The translations under genes and the position numbers were made by a program. 64,000 nt of DNA from an uncultured Williamsia sp. Its GTDB lineage: Bacteria > Actinomycetota > Actinomycetes > Mycobacteriales > Mycobacteriaceae. The notes beneath the pieces were generated by a model. That model was given only the letters and a program-made list of their open reading frames with translations, had not been told where the DNA came from and did no database searches. Of this stretch, positions 47,751-58,886 are shown piece after piece; the stretch's first letter is position 1; the number at the start of each line of letters is the position of its first letter. Location of the stretch: NCBI RefSeq assembly GCF_947494875.1, contig NZ_CANLWM010000002.1, positions 62,001-126,000 on the forward strand, given 5' to 3'.

Positions 47751-47786
47751 CGAGAGCCCCCGTCGACGATGCGACGGGGGCTCTCG
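47751..47786 (-). terminator. ilvC terminator
   Basis: A perfect 15-base stem (47751-47765 with 47772-47786) with a 6-base loop follows the ilvC stop in the direction of transcription. Confidence 0.9.
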
Positions 47787-47809
47787 GTACGAGCAGAGTG
47801 CCTTCTGCG

Positions 47810-48859
<1,050 letters not shown>

Positions 48860-49363
48860 TCAGCGGGTGGCCGAGATGCTCTTGGGTCCACGCCCGAGCG
48901 CGACCGCGCCGGACTGTGCGATCTCGCGGATACCGTACGGATCGAGCATCCGCAGCAGCGCCTCGAGCTTGTCCGTCGTCCCGGTCGCCTCGATGGTGAC
49001 CGACTCGGTGGACACGTCGATGACCTTCGCGCGGAACAGGTCCACGATCCCGGTCACCTCGGTGCGCGTCGACGCGTCGGCGCGCACCTTGATCATCATC
49101 AGCTCCCGCGACACCGAGGACTCCGGGTCCTGCTCGACGATCTTGATGACGTTGATGAGCTTGTTCAGCTGCTTGGTCACCTGCTCGAGCGGGAAGTCCT
49201 GCACGGAGACCAGGATCGTCATCCGGGAGACGCCCTTGAGCTCGGTCGGACCGACCGCGAGGGACTCGATGTTGAAGCCGCGCCGCGAGAACAACGACGA
49301 CACGCGGGCGAGGACGCCGGGACGGTCCTCGACGAGAACGCTCAGGGTGTGGGTGGTCTTCAC
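48860..49363 (-). CDS. ilvN: Acetolactate synthase regulatory subunit
   Basis: The 167-residue protein starts at GTG 49363 (GGAGGAGA upstream), overlapping the ilvB stop (GTGA). [20 protein letters not shown] and [17 protein letters not shown] form the ACT domain for valine feedback; the C-terminal domain follows. It is coupled to ilvB for stoichiometric synthesis. Confidence 0.97.
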   Translation of the reverse strand: MKTTHTLSVLVEDRPGVLARVSSLFSRRGFNIESLAVGPTELKGVSRMTILVSVQDFPLEQVTKQLNKLINVIKIVEQDPESSVSRELMMIKVRADASTRTEVTGIVDLFRAKVIDVSTESVTIEATGTTDKLEALLRMLDPYGIREIAQSGAVALGRGPKSISATR

Positions 49364-51306
49364 AGCGACTCTCCTCCGGACGTCGTGGCGGCTCCCCCGG
49401 TGGTCGGGATGGCCGGGTCGGCGACGGCGTTGACGTCGATCGACTCCGCGGCCGACTCGTCGTCGTCGAACAGCGGACGGATCCCCTTGGCCGCCATGAT
49501 CTCGTCGTTGCCCGTACCCGCGGCCACCATGGGCCACACCTGGGCGTCGGCACCGACGATGAAGTCGATGACGACGGGGCGGTCGTTGATCGCCCGCGCC
49601 TGCGCGATGACGTCGTCGACGTCGGCCTCGTTCTCACACCGGAACGCCGCGCACCCCAGGGCCTCTGCCAACTTCACGAAGTCGGGGATGCGCCGCGAGT
49701 GCGTCGCGAGGTCGGTGCTGGAGTACCGCTCGTCGTAGAACAGCGTCTGCCACTGGCGGACCATGCCGAGGTTGCCGTTGTTGATCAGCGCGACCTTGAT
49801 CGGGATGCCCTCGATCGCGCAGGTCGCCAACTCCTGGTTGGTCATCTGGAAGCAACCGTCACCGTCGATCGCCCAGACCTCTTTCTCCGGGGCGGCCATC
49901 TTGGCCCCCATGGCCGCCGGGACGGCGTAACCCATGGTCCCCAGGCCGCCGGAGTTGAGCCAGGTGCGCGGCTTCTCGTAGGAGATGAACTGTGCCGCCC
50001 ACATCTGATGCTGTCCGACGCCGGCGCAGTAGACCGCGTCGGGGCCACCGGCCTTGCCGACCGAGGAGATGACGAACTCCGGCGACATCGACCCGTCGGA
50101 CGGACGGTCGTAGCTCAGCGGATAGGTGCGGCGGATGCCGTCGAGGTAGGACCACCACTCCGTGAGATCGGCCGAGCGGTTGCTCGTCGCGCGCTCGTCG
50201 CGGATCGCCTCGATGAGCTCGACGATCACCGCGCGGCAGTCGCCGACGATCGGGACGTCGGCGTGCCGGTTCTTCCCGATCTCGGCGGGGTCGATGTCGG
50301 CGTGGATCACCTTGGCGTCCGGGGCGAACGACGACAGCTGACCGGTGACGCGGTCGTCGAACCGGGCACCGAGCGTGATGAGCAGGTCGCTGCGCTGCAG
50401 ACCGGCGACCGCCGCGACGGTTCCGTGCATGCCCGGCATGCCGAGGTGCTGCTGATGGCTGTCGGGGAACGCGCCGCGCGCCATCAGCGTGGTGACGACC
50501 GGGATCCCGGTGAGCTCGGCCAGCTCCAGCAGTTCCTCCGACGCCTCCGCCTTGATGACACCGCCACCGACGTAGAGGACGGGCTGCTTCGCCGCCGCGA
50601 TGAGGCGTGCCGCCTCGCGGACCTGCTTGCCGTGGGGTTTGGTCACCGGCCGGTAGCCCGGCAGGTCGATCTGCGGCGGCCACGAGAACGTCGTCTGCGC
50701 CTGGAGCACGTCCTTCGGGATGTCGACGAGGACGACGCCCGGGCGTCCGCTCTCGGCGATGTAGAAGGCCTCCGCCATCACCTGGGCGATCTCCGCCCCC
50801 GACGTGACGAGGAAGTTGTGCTTGGTGACCGGCATCGTGATGCCGGTGATGTCGGCCTCCTGGAAGGCGTCCGTCCCGATCAGTGCGCGGCCGACCTGCC
50901 CGGTGATCGCGACGACGGGGACGGAGTCCATCTGCGCGTCTGCGAGCGGGGTGATCAGGTTGGTCGCACCCGGACCGGAGGTGGCCATGCAGACACCGGC
51001 ACGGCCGGTGATCTGGGCGTATCCGGTGGCGGCGTGGCCGGCGCCCTGCTCATGACGGACCAGGACGTGGCGGACCTTCTGCGAGTCCAGCAGTGGGTCG
51101 TACACGGGCAACACGGCCCCACCGGGGAGACCGAACACGACCTCGACACCGAGCTCCTCGAGGCTGCGGACCACGGCCTTCGCTCCGCTGACGCGCTCGG
51201 GCGCCACCGTGGCGGCACCGATCGTGCGGGGACGGGCGGACGGGGAGGGCTTCGCCGACGGACGGTCGGCGGAGGTGTCCGCAGGCCGAGTTGCTGGTGC
51301 GCTCAC
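49360..51306 (-). CDS. ilvB: Acetolactate synthase catalytic subunit
   Basis: The 648-residue TPP enzyme has [16 protein letters not shown], the catalytic Glu in [19 protein letters not shown]-region motifs and the TPP motif [16 protein letters not shown]...[11 protein letters not shown]. The first 35 residues are an extra Ala/Ser/Pro-rich tail. It makes acetolactate/acetohydroxybutyrate. An attenuator lies just upstream. Confidence 0.97.
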   Translation of the reverse strand: MSAPATRPADTSADRPSAKPSPSARPRTIGAATVAPERVSGAKAVVRSLEELGVEVVFGLPGGAVLPVYDPLLDSQKVRHVLVRHEQGAGHAATGYAQITGRAGVCMATSGPGATNLITPLADAQMDSVPVVAITGQVGRALIGTDAFQEADITGITMPVTKHNFLVTSGAEIAQVMAEAFYIAESGRPGVVLVDIPKDVLQAQTTFSWPPQIDLPGYRPVTKPHGKQVREAARLIAAAKQPVLYVGGGVIKAEASEELLELAELTGIPVVTTLMARGAFPDSHQQHLGMPGMHGTVAAVAGLQRSDLLITLGARFDDRVTGQLSSFAPDAKVIHADIDPAEIGKNRHADVPIVGDCRAVIVELIEAIRDERATSNRSADLTEWWSYLDGIRRTYPLSYDRPSDGSMSPEFVISSVGKAGGPDAVYCAGVGQHQMWAAQFISYEKPRTWLNSGGLGTMGYAVPAAMGAKMAAPEKEVWAIDGDGCFQMTNQELATCAIEGIPIKVALINNGNLGMVRQWQTLFYDERYSSTDLATHSRRIPDFVKLAEALGCAAFRCENEADVDDVIAQARAINDRPVVIDFIVGADAQVWPMVAAGTGNDEIMAAKGIRPLFDDDESAAESIDVNAVADPAIPTTGGAATTSGGESL

Positions 51307-51355
51307 TGCACTTTCCTCTGCTGGTCAAGGAGTCGAGAACGAGGTGTCGGGCAAC

Positions 51356-51391
51356 AAAAAACCCCCGACAGCCGGTGGCTGTGCGAGGGTG
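51356..51391 (-). terminator. ilvB attenuator terminator
   Basis: On the minus strand ACAGCC-ACC-GGCTGT is extended by CCTCG/CGGGG and followed directly by six T. It lies between the leader peptide stop (51427) and ilvB (51306), the position for transcription attenuation. Confidence 0.88.
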
Positions 51392-51426
51392 GCGCGTCTG
51401 CTTCGTGAGGTCTCGTCGAAACCCGG

Positions 51427-51474
51427 TCAGGCGATGACGCGCCGGCCGAGTACGAGAATGTCACGAAGGATCAC
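51427..51474 (-). CDS. ilvB leader peptide (15 aa)
   Basis: GTG 51474 to TGA 51427 encodes MILRDILVLGRRVIA, with eight of fifteen residues Ile, Leu or Val. Ribosome stalling at these codons when branched-chain aminoacyl-tRNAs are scarce would prevent the downstream terminator. The -10 TACCTT lies seven bases before the GTG, so the leader is probably translated from the 5' end of a leaderless mRNA. Confidence 0.88.
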   Translation of the reverse strand: MILRDILVLGRRVIA

Positions 51475-51481
51475 GTGGGCA

Positions 51482-51511
51482 AAGGTAGGTCTGCGCACGT
51501 GTGCGAGTCAA
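51482..51511 (-). promoter_or_regulatory. Promoter of the ilvBNC operon
   Basis: Minus strand: -35 TTGACT (51511-51506), 18-base spacer, -10 TACCTT (51487-51482). It lies seven bases upstream of the leader peptide GTG. Confidence 0.75.
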
Positions 51512-51571
51512 CTTGCTGGTCAGCGCGTCCCACATCCTGGGAAAGCCGCCCGCGGATGCCACAATCGGTTC

Positions 51572-52051
51572 GTGTCGACACCCGATCACGAGACCGCTCC
51601 CGACGACGCCACGACGGCTCCGTCGCAGGTCACCGCGTCGATCGCGGTGTTCCGGATCGGCGGGCTCGCCTACTTCGGTCCGCTGATGATGATGGTGACC
51701 GCGCTGATCCTCGCCGGGACGTCGCTGGTCTACCTGGGCTGGACCCTCGTCGTCCCGCTCGTCGTCGCCTACTGGATGTACCGCATCCGCACGGTGGCCG
51801 ACGCCGACGGCGTGCGCGCGGTCGGGACCTTCCGGACGAGGACGTTCACGTGGGCGGACCTGCGTGGACTGTCGTTCCCCCGCTGGGGTTCGGTGCGGGC
51901 CGAACTGACCGACTCCTCGCGCGTCCGACTCCCCGCGGTGTCGTTCCGCGACCTCCCGCGACTGTCCGCGGTGAGCGGCGGGCGCATCCCCGACCCCTAC
52001 GCCGCCGGGAACGCCACCGAGGCCGCCTCGTCGGACAGCCCCGGCACCTGA
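51572..52051 (+). CDS. PH-domain membrane protein (Cfp6-like)
   Basis: GTG 51572 gives 159 residues. Two hydrophobic helices (LMMMVTALILAGTSLVYL, LVVPLVVAYWMYRI) are followed by a bacterial PH-like strand set (RAVGTFRTRTFTWADLRGLS, VRLPAVSFRDLPRL). The mycobacterial gene divergent from ilvB (Rv3004, low molecular weight antigen Cfp6) has the same design. CACAAT lies six bases before the GTG. Function unknown. Confidence 0.82.
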   Translation: MSTPDHETAPDDATTAPSQVTASIAVFRIGGLAYFGPLMMMVTALILAGTSLVYLGWTLVVPLVVAYWMYRIRTVADADGVRAVGTFRTRTFTWADLRGLSFPRWGSVRAELTDSSRVRLPAVSFRDLPRLSAVSGGRIPDPYAAGNATEAASSDSPGT

Positions 52052-52183
52052 CCCACTCGTCCGTCGCGCGCCATGACCCTGACCGCGTGGTCTCAGGGCG
52101 GCGTACGCTGACCCCCGGCCTCCGCGGCCGTCATCGCGCGTCGCGATCGGCCCCGCATCCCACCATCTGATCGAGGTGTCCCC

Positions 52184-54031
52184 ATGCCGCCGTTGAGATC
52201 CCGCACCACCACTCACGGACGCAACGCCTCCGGCGCCCGCTCACTGTGGCGCGCCACGGGCATGACCGACGACGACTTCGGCAAGCCCATCGTGGCGATC
52301 GCCAACTCCTACACCCAGTTCGTCCCCGGCCACGTCCACCTCAAGGACGTCGGTGAGATCGTCGCCGAGGCCGTCCGCGCCGCCGGCGGTGTCCCGCGCG
52401 AGTTCCACACCATCGCCGTCGACGACGGGATCGCGATGGGCCACGACGGCATGCTCTACTCGCTGCCCAGCCGCGAGATCATCAGCGACAGCGTCGAATA
52501 CATGGTGAACGCGCACACCGCCGACGCACTGGTGTGCATCTCGAACTGCGACAAGATCACCCCGGGCATGCTCAATGCCGCGATGCGCCTGAACATCCCG
52601 ACGGTGTTCGTCTCCGGCGGACCGATGGAGGCCGGCAAGTCGGTCGCCGTCGACGGTGTCGTGCACCCGTCGTCGGACCTCATCACCACGATCTCCGCGT
52701 CGGCGAACGACGCGGTCGACGACGAGGCCCTCGCCGAGGTCGAACGGTCCGCCTGCCCGACGTGTGGCTCGTGCTCGGGCATGTTCACCGCGAACTCGAT
52801 GAACTGCCTCACCGAGGCGCTGGGACTGGCGTTGCCGGGCAACGGGTCGACGCTGGCGACCCACGAGGCCCGTCGCGCGCTGTTCTCCCGCGCGGGCGAG
52901 GTCGTCGTCGACGCCGCCACCCGCTGGTACCGCGACGACGACGCGAGCGTGCTGCCGCGGAACATCGCCACCGCCACCGCCTTCCGCAACGCGATGGCCC
53001 TCGACGTCGCGATGGGCGGGTCGACGAACACCGTCCTGCACATCCTCGCGGCGGCGCAGGAGGGTGAGGTCGCCGACTTCGACCTGTCGGTCATCGACGA
53101 GATCAGCCGTCGGGTGCCGTGTCTGGCGAAGGTCTCACCGAACTCCGACTACCACATGGAGGACGTGCACCGGGCCGGTGGCATCCCCGCCATCCTGGGC
53201 GAACTCCGGCGAGCGGGCCTCCTCGACGACACCGCGAGCACCGTCCACTCCCCCACGCTCGGAGACTTCCTCGACGACTGGGACATCCGCGGTGGTTCCG
53301 CCACCGCGGACGCGCTCGACCTGTTCCACGCGGCACCGGGCGGCGTCCGCACCACGACGCCGTTCTCGACCGCCAACCGGTGGAGCTCGCTCGACACCGA
53401 CGCATCCACCGGGTGCATCCGAGACCTCGAGCACGCCTACACCGCCGAGGGCGGACTGTGCGTACTCACCGGCAACCTCGCCGTCGACGGCGCCGTCCTC
53501 AAGACCGCGGGGATCGACGAGGACCTCTGGCACTTCGAGGGTCCCGCGCGGGTCGTCGAGAGCCAGGAGGCGGCCGTCCAGGTCATCCTGAGCAAGACCA
53601 TCCAGGCCGGCGAGGTGCTCGTCGTCCGCTATGAGGGCCCGTCGGGCGGACCCGGGATGCAGGAGATGCTGCACCCCACCGCGTTCATGAAGGGCACCGG
53701 GATGGGCAAGAAATGCGCCCTCGTGACCGACGGACGGTTCTCCGGTGGCTCGTCGGGCCTGTCGATCGGTCACGTCTCGCCCGAGGCCGCCGCCGGCGGC
53801 GACATCGCCCTCGTCGAGGACGGCGACCCGATCGTCATCGACGTGAAGACCCGTCGGCTCGAGATCCTCGTCGACGACGAGGTGCTGGCCGAGCGTCGCG
53901 CCAAGATGGAGGCCTCCGAACGGCCGTGGCAGCCGCGGGAACATCGCGAGCGGAAGGTCACCACCGCCCTGCGGGCCTACGCGAAGCTGGCGACGTCGGC
54001 CGACCGGGGAGCCGTCCGCAGGGTCGACTGA
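52184..54031 (+). CDS. ilvD: Dihydroxy-acid dehydratase
   Basis: The 615-residue protein has [20 protein letters not shown], Fe-S Cys in [12 protein letters not shown] and [17 protein letters not shown], and the C-terminal [20 protein letters not shown]. It converts dihydroxy acids to the keto acids of valine and isoleucine. It lies close to but divergent from ilvBNC. Confidence 0.97.
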   Translation: MPPLRSRTTTHGRNASGARSLWRATGMTDDDFGKPIVAIANSYTQFVPGHVHLKDVGEIVAEAVRAAGGVPREFHTIAVDDGIAMGHDGMLYSLPSREIISDSVEYMVNAHTADALVCISNCDKITPGMLNAAMRLNIPTVFVSGGPMEAGKSVAVDGVVHPSSDLITTISASANDAVDDEALAEVERSACPTCGSCSGMFTANSMNCLTEALGLALPGNGSTLATHEARRALFSRAGEVVVDAATRWYRDDDASVLPRNIATATAFRNAMALDVAMGGSTNTVLHILAAAQEGEVADFDLSVIDEISRRVPCLAKVSPNSDYHMEDVHRAGGIPAILGELRRAGLLDDTASTVHSPTLGDFLDDWDIRGGSATADALDLFHAAPGGVRTTTPFSTANRWSSLDTDASTGCIRDLEHAYTAEGGLCVLTGNLAVDGAVLKTAGIDEDLWHFEGPARVVESQEAAVQVILSKTIQAGEVLVVRYEGPSGGPGMQEMLHPTAFMKGTGMGKKCALVTDGRFSGGSSGLSIGHVSPEAAAGGDIALVEDGDPIVIDVKTRRLEILVDDEVLAERRAKMEASERPWQPREHRERKVTTALRAYAKLATSADRGAVRRVD

Positions 54032-54054
54032 CGCCGCCGCGTCGTCACGAGGAG

Positions 54055-55413
54055 CTACCCCGCGGCGACGAGACCCCCGGCGCGTTCGGCGTCGGCCACC
54101 GGATCGAGATCGAGATGACCGCGCAGCGTGTCCGCGGTGTACTCGGTCCGGAAGAGGCCCCGGCGACGCAGTTCCGGGACCACGTAGTCGACGAAGTCGT
54201 CGAATGTGCCCGGTGACTGGGCCGCGGACAGGATGTAGCCGTCGGCCTCTCCCCCGGTGAACCCGGCCTCGATCTGGTCGGCGATGTCGGAGGCCGTCCC
54301 CACGAACTGCGGCAACAGAACGCCCTGGGCGTACAGCTTCCCGATGTCGCGCAGGGTCAGGTTGTCCCGCTGCGACAGCCGACGCGCGACGTCGAACAGG
54401 CCCTGTGTGCCCTGGACCTCGACCTGCTCGACAGGGGCGTCGAGATCGTGCTCGGAGAAGTCGTGGTCGGTGTGCACCGACAGGGTGATGAGGCCCGAGA
54501 TGGGGTCGGCCAGTTCGTTGTGGAAGGCCTGCTTCTCGCGGGCGATGGACTCGGTCTCGCCCACGAACGGGATGAACGACGGCAGGATCTTCACGTCGTC
54601 GGGGCGCCGGCCGAGGTTCACCGCTCGCGACTTGACGTCGTCGTAGTACGCCCGACGGCCTTCGGGCGTCGGGTCGATCTCGAAGATGGCCTCCGCCCAC
54701 CGCGCGGCGAAGTCCTTGCCCTTGTCCGACGACCCGGCCTGGATGAGCACCGGACGCCCCTGTGGTGACCGAGGGACGTTCAACGGTCCGCGGACGGTGA
54801 AGAACTCGCCGTCATGGTCGATCGTGTGGACCTTCTCCGGGTCGGCGAACAGGCCCGACGCGCGGTCCTGGACGAGCGCGTCGCGCTCCCAGCTCGACCA
54901 CAGTTCCAGGGTCGTCTCGACGAACTCGGTGGCCCGGACGTAGCGCTGGTCGTGCGGGAGGTGTTCGGCGAACCCGAAGTTGACCGCCTCCGCCTGCGAC
55001 AACGACGTCACGATGTTCCACGCGACGCGACCGCGAGACATGTGGTCGAGGCTCGCGAAGGTCCGGGCGACCTCGTAGGGGTGGAAGTAGGTGGTGGACT
55101 TGGTGATCGCGATGCCCAGATTGCGGGTGACGGCGGAGATCGACGCGGCGACGACCGTCGGGTCCAGGGTCGCGGTCGCCTGTGTCCCCCGACTGATCGA
55201 CACGTCGAGTCCGGAACCGAACCGCGTCGGGGACGCGAGAAGGTCGGCGAAGAAGACGAAGTCGAAGGTGCCGCGCTCGAGCGTGCGGCCGACGCGGTGG
55301 TAGTACTCCGGGGTCAGGAAGCCCGGGTCGGTGCCGGGGTGTCGCCAGGCGGCGTGCGAATGCGTGACGTGCGAGGCGATCTGGAAGCCACCGAGGTGGA
55401 GTTGACGAGGCAT
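54055..55413 (-). CDS. NtaA/SnaA-type flavin-dependent monooxygenase
   Basis: The 452-residue protein begins MPRQLHLGGFQIASHVTHSH and contains GTFDFVFFADLLA, ASLDHMSRGRVAWNIVTSLS and GRPVLIQAGSSDKGKDFAAR. These are signatures of the NtaA/SnaA/DmoA subgroup of luciferase-like monooxygenases, which use FMNH2 from a partner reductase to attack sulfur or nitrogen compounds. No reductase gene is adjacent. Substrate unknown. Confidence 0.9.
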   Translation of the reverse strand: MPRQLHLGGFQIASHVTHSHAAWRHPGTDPGFLTPEYYHRVGRTLERGTFDFVFFADLLASPTRFGSGLDVSISRGTQATATLDPTVVAASISAVTRNLGIAITKSTTYFHPYEVARTFASLDHMSRGRVAWNIVTSLSQAEAVNFGFAEHLPHDQRYVRATEFVETTLELWSSWERDALVQDRASGLFADPEKVHTIDHDGEFFTVRGPLNVPRSPQGRPVLIQAGSSDKGKDFAARWAEAIFEIDPTPEGRRAYYDDVKSRAVNLGRRPDDVKILPSFIPFVGETESIAREKQAFHNELADPISGLITLSVHTDHDFSEHDLDAPVEQVEVQGTQGLFDVARRLSQRDNLTLRDIGKLYAQGVLLPQFVGTASDIADQIEAGFTGGEADGYILSAAQSPGTFDDFVDYVVPELRRRGLFRTEYTADTLRGHLDLDPVADAERAGGLVAAG

Positions 55414-55605
55414 GTCGGGAGTTCTACGGATCTCCCGGGCGCCCGCCCACGCTTGCGCTCACGACAATCGCAACGGCACCCGGTGTCGTACACTTCTCCG
55501 CGCCGCACCAGGGAGGGGTGTGCGGCCCACCGATCGGCCTGGGGAGGGCGATCGGTGCGGGTCCCGCGTGGACCGGCACGTCAGCTCGGGGGGGGAAGTC
55601 ACGGC

Positions 55606-57276
55606 ATGGATCGCCGCACGTTCATGAAGTTGTCCGCTGCCACCGCGGCGGGGGTCGCGGTGCCGTCGGCGCTCGGCACCGCGACGGCAGGGCTCGCGTC
55701 GGCGGCGCCGCCTGCCCGCGGTCGCTACGAGCGCCTGGTGCCGGAGATCTTCCGTCCCGTGCCCGCACCGCCCCAGCACTCCGAGGCCATCGTCATCGGC
55801 TCCGGCTTCGGCGGCGCGGTCAGCGCACTGCGCCTCGCCGAGGCGGGCATCCAGACCACGGTCCTCGAGCGTGGGTCACGGTGGCCGCACGACCCCTGGC
55901 GTGAGGTGTTCGGATCCGACGGCCGCCAGTACTGGCACGCCCAGCGCTCGGTCGCGGAGCAGTCGCTGGACTCCACCCTGTCGCTACCGGCCTACGGTTT
56001 CGCCGCGGCGGCGATGGCCGGTATCGACGACTTCGGCGGTCTGTTCGAGGTCAGCTGGCACCGCAACGCCGCCCTCATGTGCGCCGCGGCGGTCGGGGGC
56101 GGCTCGACGGTGTACATTGGGATCACCGTCGAACCCGAGCGCACCCCGTTCGACGAGGTGTTCCGGGGCGTCGTCGACTACGACGAGATGCACCGGCTCT
56201 GGTACCCGAAGGCTCTGGCGGGTCTGGGCGCGACGATCACCCCGCCGGATGTGTTGGCCGACAGGCACTTCGACAACGTCCGCGACTTCGAGCGTGTCGC
56301 CCGCGCCGCGGGCTACTCCCCGCACCTGGTCCCCGGGAACTGGAACTGGGACGTCGTCCGCGCCGAGATCGCCGGGCGCGCCCGACCGGAGTCCATCGTC
56401 TCGTCCGCGACGAACTCCAACGGTTCCCTGCACTCTCTGCAGTTCTCCTATCTGCCCCGCGCCGAGGCGACCGGGAGGGCCACGATCCACCCGCGGCACC
56501 AGGTGACCGGCATCCACAAGGACAAGTCGGGCCGGTACGTCGTCGAGGTCGAGTACCTGAGCCCCTACGGCGACGTCCTGACACGTCGCGTCCTCACCAC
56601 CGACCGCCTCGTCCTCGCGGCGGGATCGCTGGGCACCAACCGACTGCTCGTGACCGCGCGCGAGACCGGCACCCTGCCGGACCTCGGCGAGGAGATCGGC
56701 ACGGGGTGGGGCAACAACGGCAACGCCAACATCGACGTCGCGATCGGCAACGCGCGCAAGGGTCCGCAGTCGGCGGTCGGGGCCTCCTGCTTCTACGACA
56801 CCGACGGCCCGTTCGCCCGCGTGGTCGTCAACAACACCTACAGCCTCGGCCCGCTCGACGACGTCGCCGCCGCGGCGAACGTGTCGGCCTTCAAGACCGG
56901 CATCACATCGGTCGACCCGACCCGCGGCGCGTTCCGGTTCGACCGGGCGTCGAAGAACGTGGTGCTGCACTGGCCGGCCGGCGGCAACGGCGTGGTCGAG
57001 GCGAACTCGCTGCGGATCGGTCACCGCCTCGCCGAACGGTCCGGGTTGCCGATCGCCGCCGTCGCCTACGAGCCCGACCTGTTCTGGGCGCACATGTGCG
57101 GCGGCGCCGCGCTCGGCGCGGGCACCGACACGCACGGACGCGTGAAGGGGTACAAGAACCTGTACGTCGCCGACGGGTCGATGCTGCCCGGGTCCTCCGG
57201 CGCGTCGAACCCGTCGCTGACGATCACCGCCCTCGCGGAGCGCAACATGGCCGCGATCATCGCCGCCGGCGGCTGA
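55606..57276 (+). CDS. Cholesterol oxidase (GMC family, Tat-exported)
   Basis: ATG 55606 follows a G-rich ribosome site. The 556-residue protein has a Tat signal (MDRRTFMKLSAATAAG), then VIGSGFGGAVSALRLAEAG (FAD fold, GSGFGG 65-70), GGGSTVYIGITVEPERTPFD and a C-terminal HMCGGAALGAGTDTHGRVKG and LPGSSGASNPSLTITALAER. Layout and length match secreted class I (non-covalent FAD) cholesterol oxidases of Streptomyces and Rhodococcus/Gordonia. These convert cholesterol to cholest-4-en-3-one. Confidence 0.92.
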   Translation: MDRRTFMKLSAATAAGVAVPSALGTATAGLASAAPPARGRYERLVPEIFRPVPAPPQHSEAIVIGSGFGGAVSALRLAEAGIQTTVLERGSRWPHDPWREVFGSDGRQYWHAQRSVAEQSLDSTLSLPAYGFAAAAMAGIDDFGGLFEVSWHRNAALMCAAAVGGGSTVYIGITVEPERTPFDEVFRGVVDYDEMHRLWYPKALAGLGATITPPDVLADRHFDNVRDFERVARAAGYSPHLVPGNWNWDVVRAEIAGRARPESIVSSATNSNGSLHSLQFSYLPRAEATGRATIHPRHQVTGIHKDKSGRYVVEVEYLSPYGDVLTRRVLTTDRLVLAAGSLGTNRLLVTARETGTLPDLGEEIGTGWGNNGNANIDVAIGNARKGPQSAVGASCFYDTDGPFARVVVNNTYSLGPLDDVAAAANVSAFKTGITSVDPTRGAFRFDRASKNVVLHWPAGGNGVVEANSLRIGHRLAERSGLPIAAVAYEPDLFWAHMCGGAALGAGTDTHGRVKGYKNLYVADGSMLPGSSGASNPSLTITALAERNMAAIIAAGG

Positions 57277-57300
57277 ACAGGCCCGTCCCGGACGATGCCC

Positions 57301-57306
57301 TAGGCT
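57301..57306 (+). promoter_or_regulatory. -10 hexamer of the crotonase gene (leaderless type)
   Basis: TAGGCT followed by seven bases and ATG 57314. Confidence 0.45.
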
Positions 57307-57313
57307 GCGGGAC

Positions 57314-58135
57314 ATGACCGACTGGCGCGCTTTCACCGTCGACATCGCCGACCACGTCGCCGAGGTGACACTGATCGGCCCGGCCAAGGGCAACGCCATG
57401 GGCCGGGACTTCTGGGCCGAGCTCCCGCAGGTGTTCGCCGAGCTCAACGCGGACGACGACATCCGCGCCGTCGTGCTCGCGGCGTCGGGCAAACACTTCT
57501 CGTTCGGCCTCGACCTCGCCGAGATGGGCGGCGAGTTCGCACCGCTTCTCGCCGACCAGGCACTGGCGGGACCGCGCAGCCGGTTCCACAAGCTCGTCGA
57601 GTCGATGCAGGCGTCCGTCACGGCCGTCGCCGAGAGTCGCGTACCCGTCGTCGCCGCCATCCAGGGCTGGTGCATCGGCGGCGGCGTCGACCTGATCGCC
57701 GCCGCGGACATCCGCTACGCGAGCGCCGACGCACAGTTCAGCGTGCGGGAGGCCAAGGTGGGCATCGTCGCCGACATCGGCTCCCTGCAGCGCCTGCCCG
57801 CCATCATCGGCGAGGGCAACCTGCGCGAACTGGCGTACACCGGCAAGGACATCGACGCGCACCGGGCGCTGCGGATCGGCCTGGTCAACGACGTCCTCGA
57901 CGACGTCGAGGCCACGCTGGGCGCCGCCCGGGCCACCGCTGCCGAGATCGCCGCGAACCCGCCACGGGTCGTGGAGGGCGTCAAGAACGTGCTCGACCAC
58001 CCGCGCCGCGGACCCGTCGCCGACGGTCTGCGCTACGTCGCCGCATGGAACTCCGCGTTCTTGCCCTCCCACGACCTGACCGAGGGCATCACCGCCGTGT
58101 TCGAGAAGCGCCCGCCGGTCTACCGGGGAGAGTGA
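57314..58135 (+). CDS. Crotonase family, dienoyl-CoA isomerase-like
   Basis: The 273-residue protein has ASGKHFSFGLDLAEMGGEF, AAIQGWCIGGGVDLIAAADI and REAKVGIVADIGSLQRLPAI. The Glu and Asp in the last block match delta3,5-delta2,4-dienoyl-CoA isomerases rather than hydratases. It probably acts in beta-oxidation of unsaturated acyl chains. It has its own promoter after the cholesterol oxidase gene. Confidence 0.9.
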   Translation: MTDWRAFTVDIADHVAEVTLIGPAKGNAMGRDFWAELPQVFAELNADDDIRAVVLAASGKHFSFGLDLAEMGGEFAPLLADQALAGPRSRFHKLVESMQASVTAVAESRVPVVAAIQGWCIGGGVDLIAAADIRYASADAQFSVREAKVGIVADIGSLQRLPAIIGEGNLRELAYTGKDIDAHRALRIGLVNDVLDDVEATLGAARATAAEIAANPPRVVEGVKNVLDHPRRGPVADGLRYVAAWNSAFLPSHDLTEGITAVFEKRPPVYRGE

Positions 58136-58163
58136 CCGCCCCGCGTTCCCGGGGGCCGGCCGA

Positions 58164-58856
58164 TCAGCGCTCGAGTTCGCCGGCCACACGCCGCTCGAGT
58201 TGGGCGTAGACCACGGCAGGCAGGGTGACCAACCCCTCGAGCTCGTCGAGCGCCCGCTTGTAGGCCGACTGCCGCTCCTGCGGCGTCGCGCCGGTGTCCA
58301 TCGCCAGTCGCAGCAGACTCTGCGCCCGCGTCAGGCGTGACTGCTCCTCGGCGCTGAAGTCGCCGCGACGACGCCGCTTCGCCTCCGACTCGGCCGCGTC
58401 GAACGCGATCGCGTAGTCGTGCACCGCGGTCCGGTAGGCGGCCTGGACCCCGGGGTCGCCGACGATGTCCGCCGGGGCGGACGGTCGCAACGAGTCCGCC
58501 TCACGCCGCGCGCGATGGAACGCCACGGTGAGGGGCTCGCGCATGTTCGTCATCATCGGGAACTCGAGCAGAGACACGACGTCGGTCTCGTAGGCGAACC
58601 ACCGCCCGTCGACGGTGTCGTGTTCTGTCATCAACCGGGCGATGGTGCGGTTCTGCGCCTCGGCGTCGACCCGGGTCTTGCCCGCCGCCTCCGCGGCCGC
58701 GATCTTCGCCTGCTGCTTGAGCCGGTACCGCTCCTGGCGTCGCTGCGCGCGACGCTCGTTGGCCGCCCCGATCGCGCGGAACCCACCGAAGATCGTCCCG
58801 CTGAACGGGAACACCAGCCACCAGTAGTCGCGGGCGATGTCGAGTACCGCGTTCAC
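58164..58856 (-). CDS. Hypothetical membrane-anchored coiled protein
   Basis: The 230-residue protein has an N-terminal membrane segment (YWWLVFPFSGTIFGGFRAIG) and a strongly basic helix (NERRAQRRQERYRLKQQAKI). A helical cytosolic part follows with FAYETDVVSLLEFPMMTNMR and RLTRAQSLLRLAMDTGATPQ. It resembles conserved actinobacterial proteins of unknown function next to the DoxX gene. Confidence 0.7.
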   Translation of the reverse strand: MNAVLDIARDYWWLVFPFSGTIFGGFRAIGAANERRAQRRQERYRLKQQAKIAAAEAAGKTRVDAEAQNRTIARLMTEHDTVDGRWFAYETDVVSLLEFPMMTNMREPLTVAFHRARREADSLRPSAPADIVGDPGVQAAYRTAVHDYAIAFDAAESEAKRRRRGDFSAEEQSRLTRAQSLLRLAMDTGATPQERQSAYKRALDELEGLVTLPAVVYAQLERRVAGELER

Positions 58857-58886
58857 GCGCCGGGCCTGCTCTGCACCTCCGCCAGG

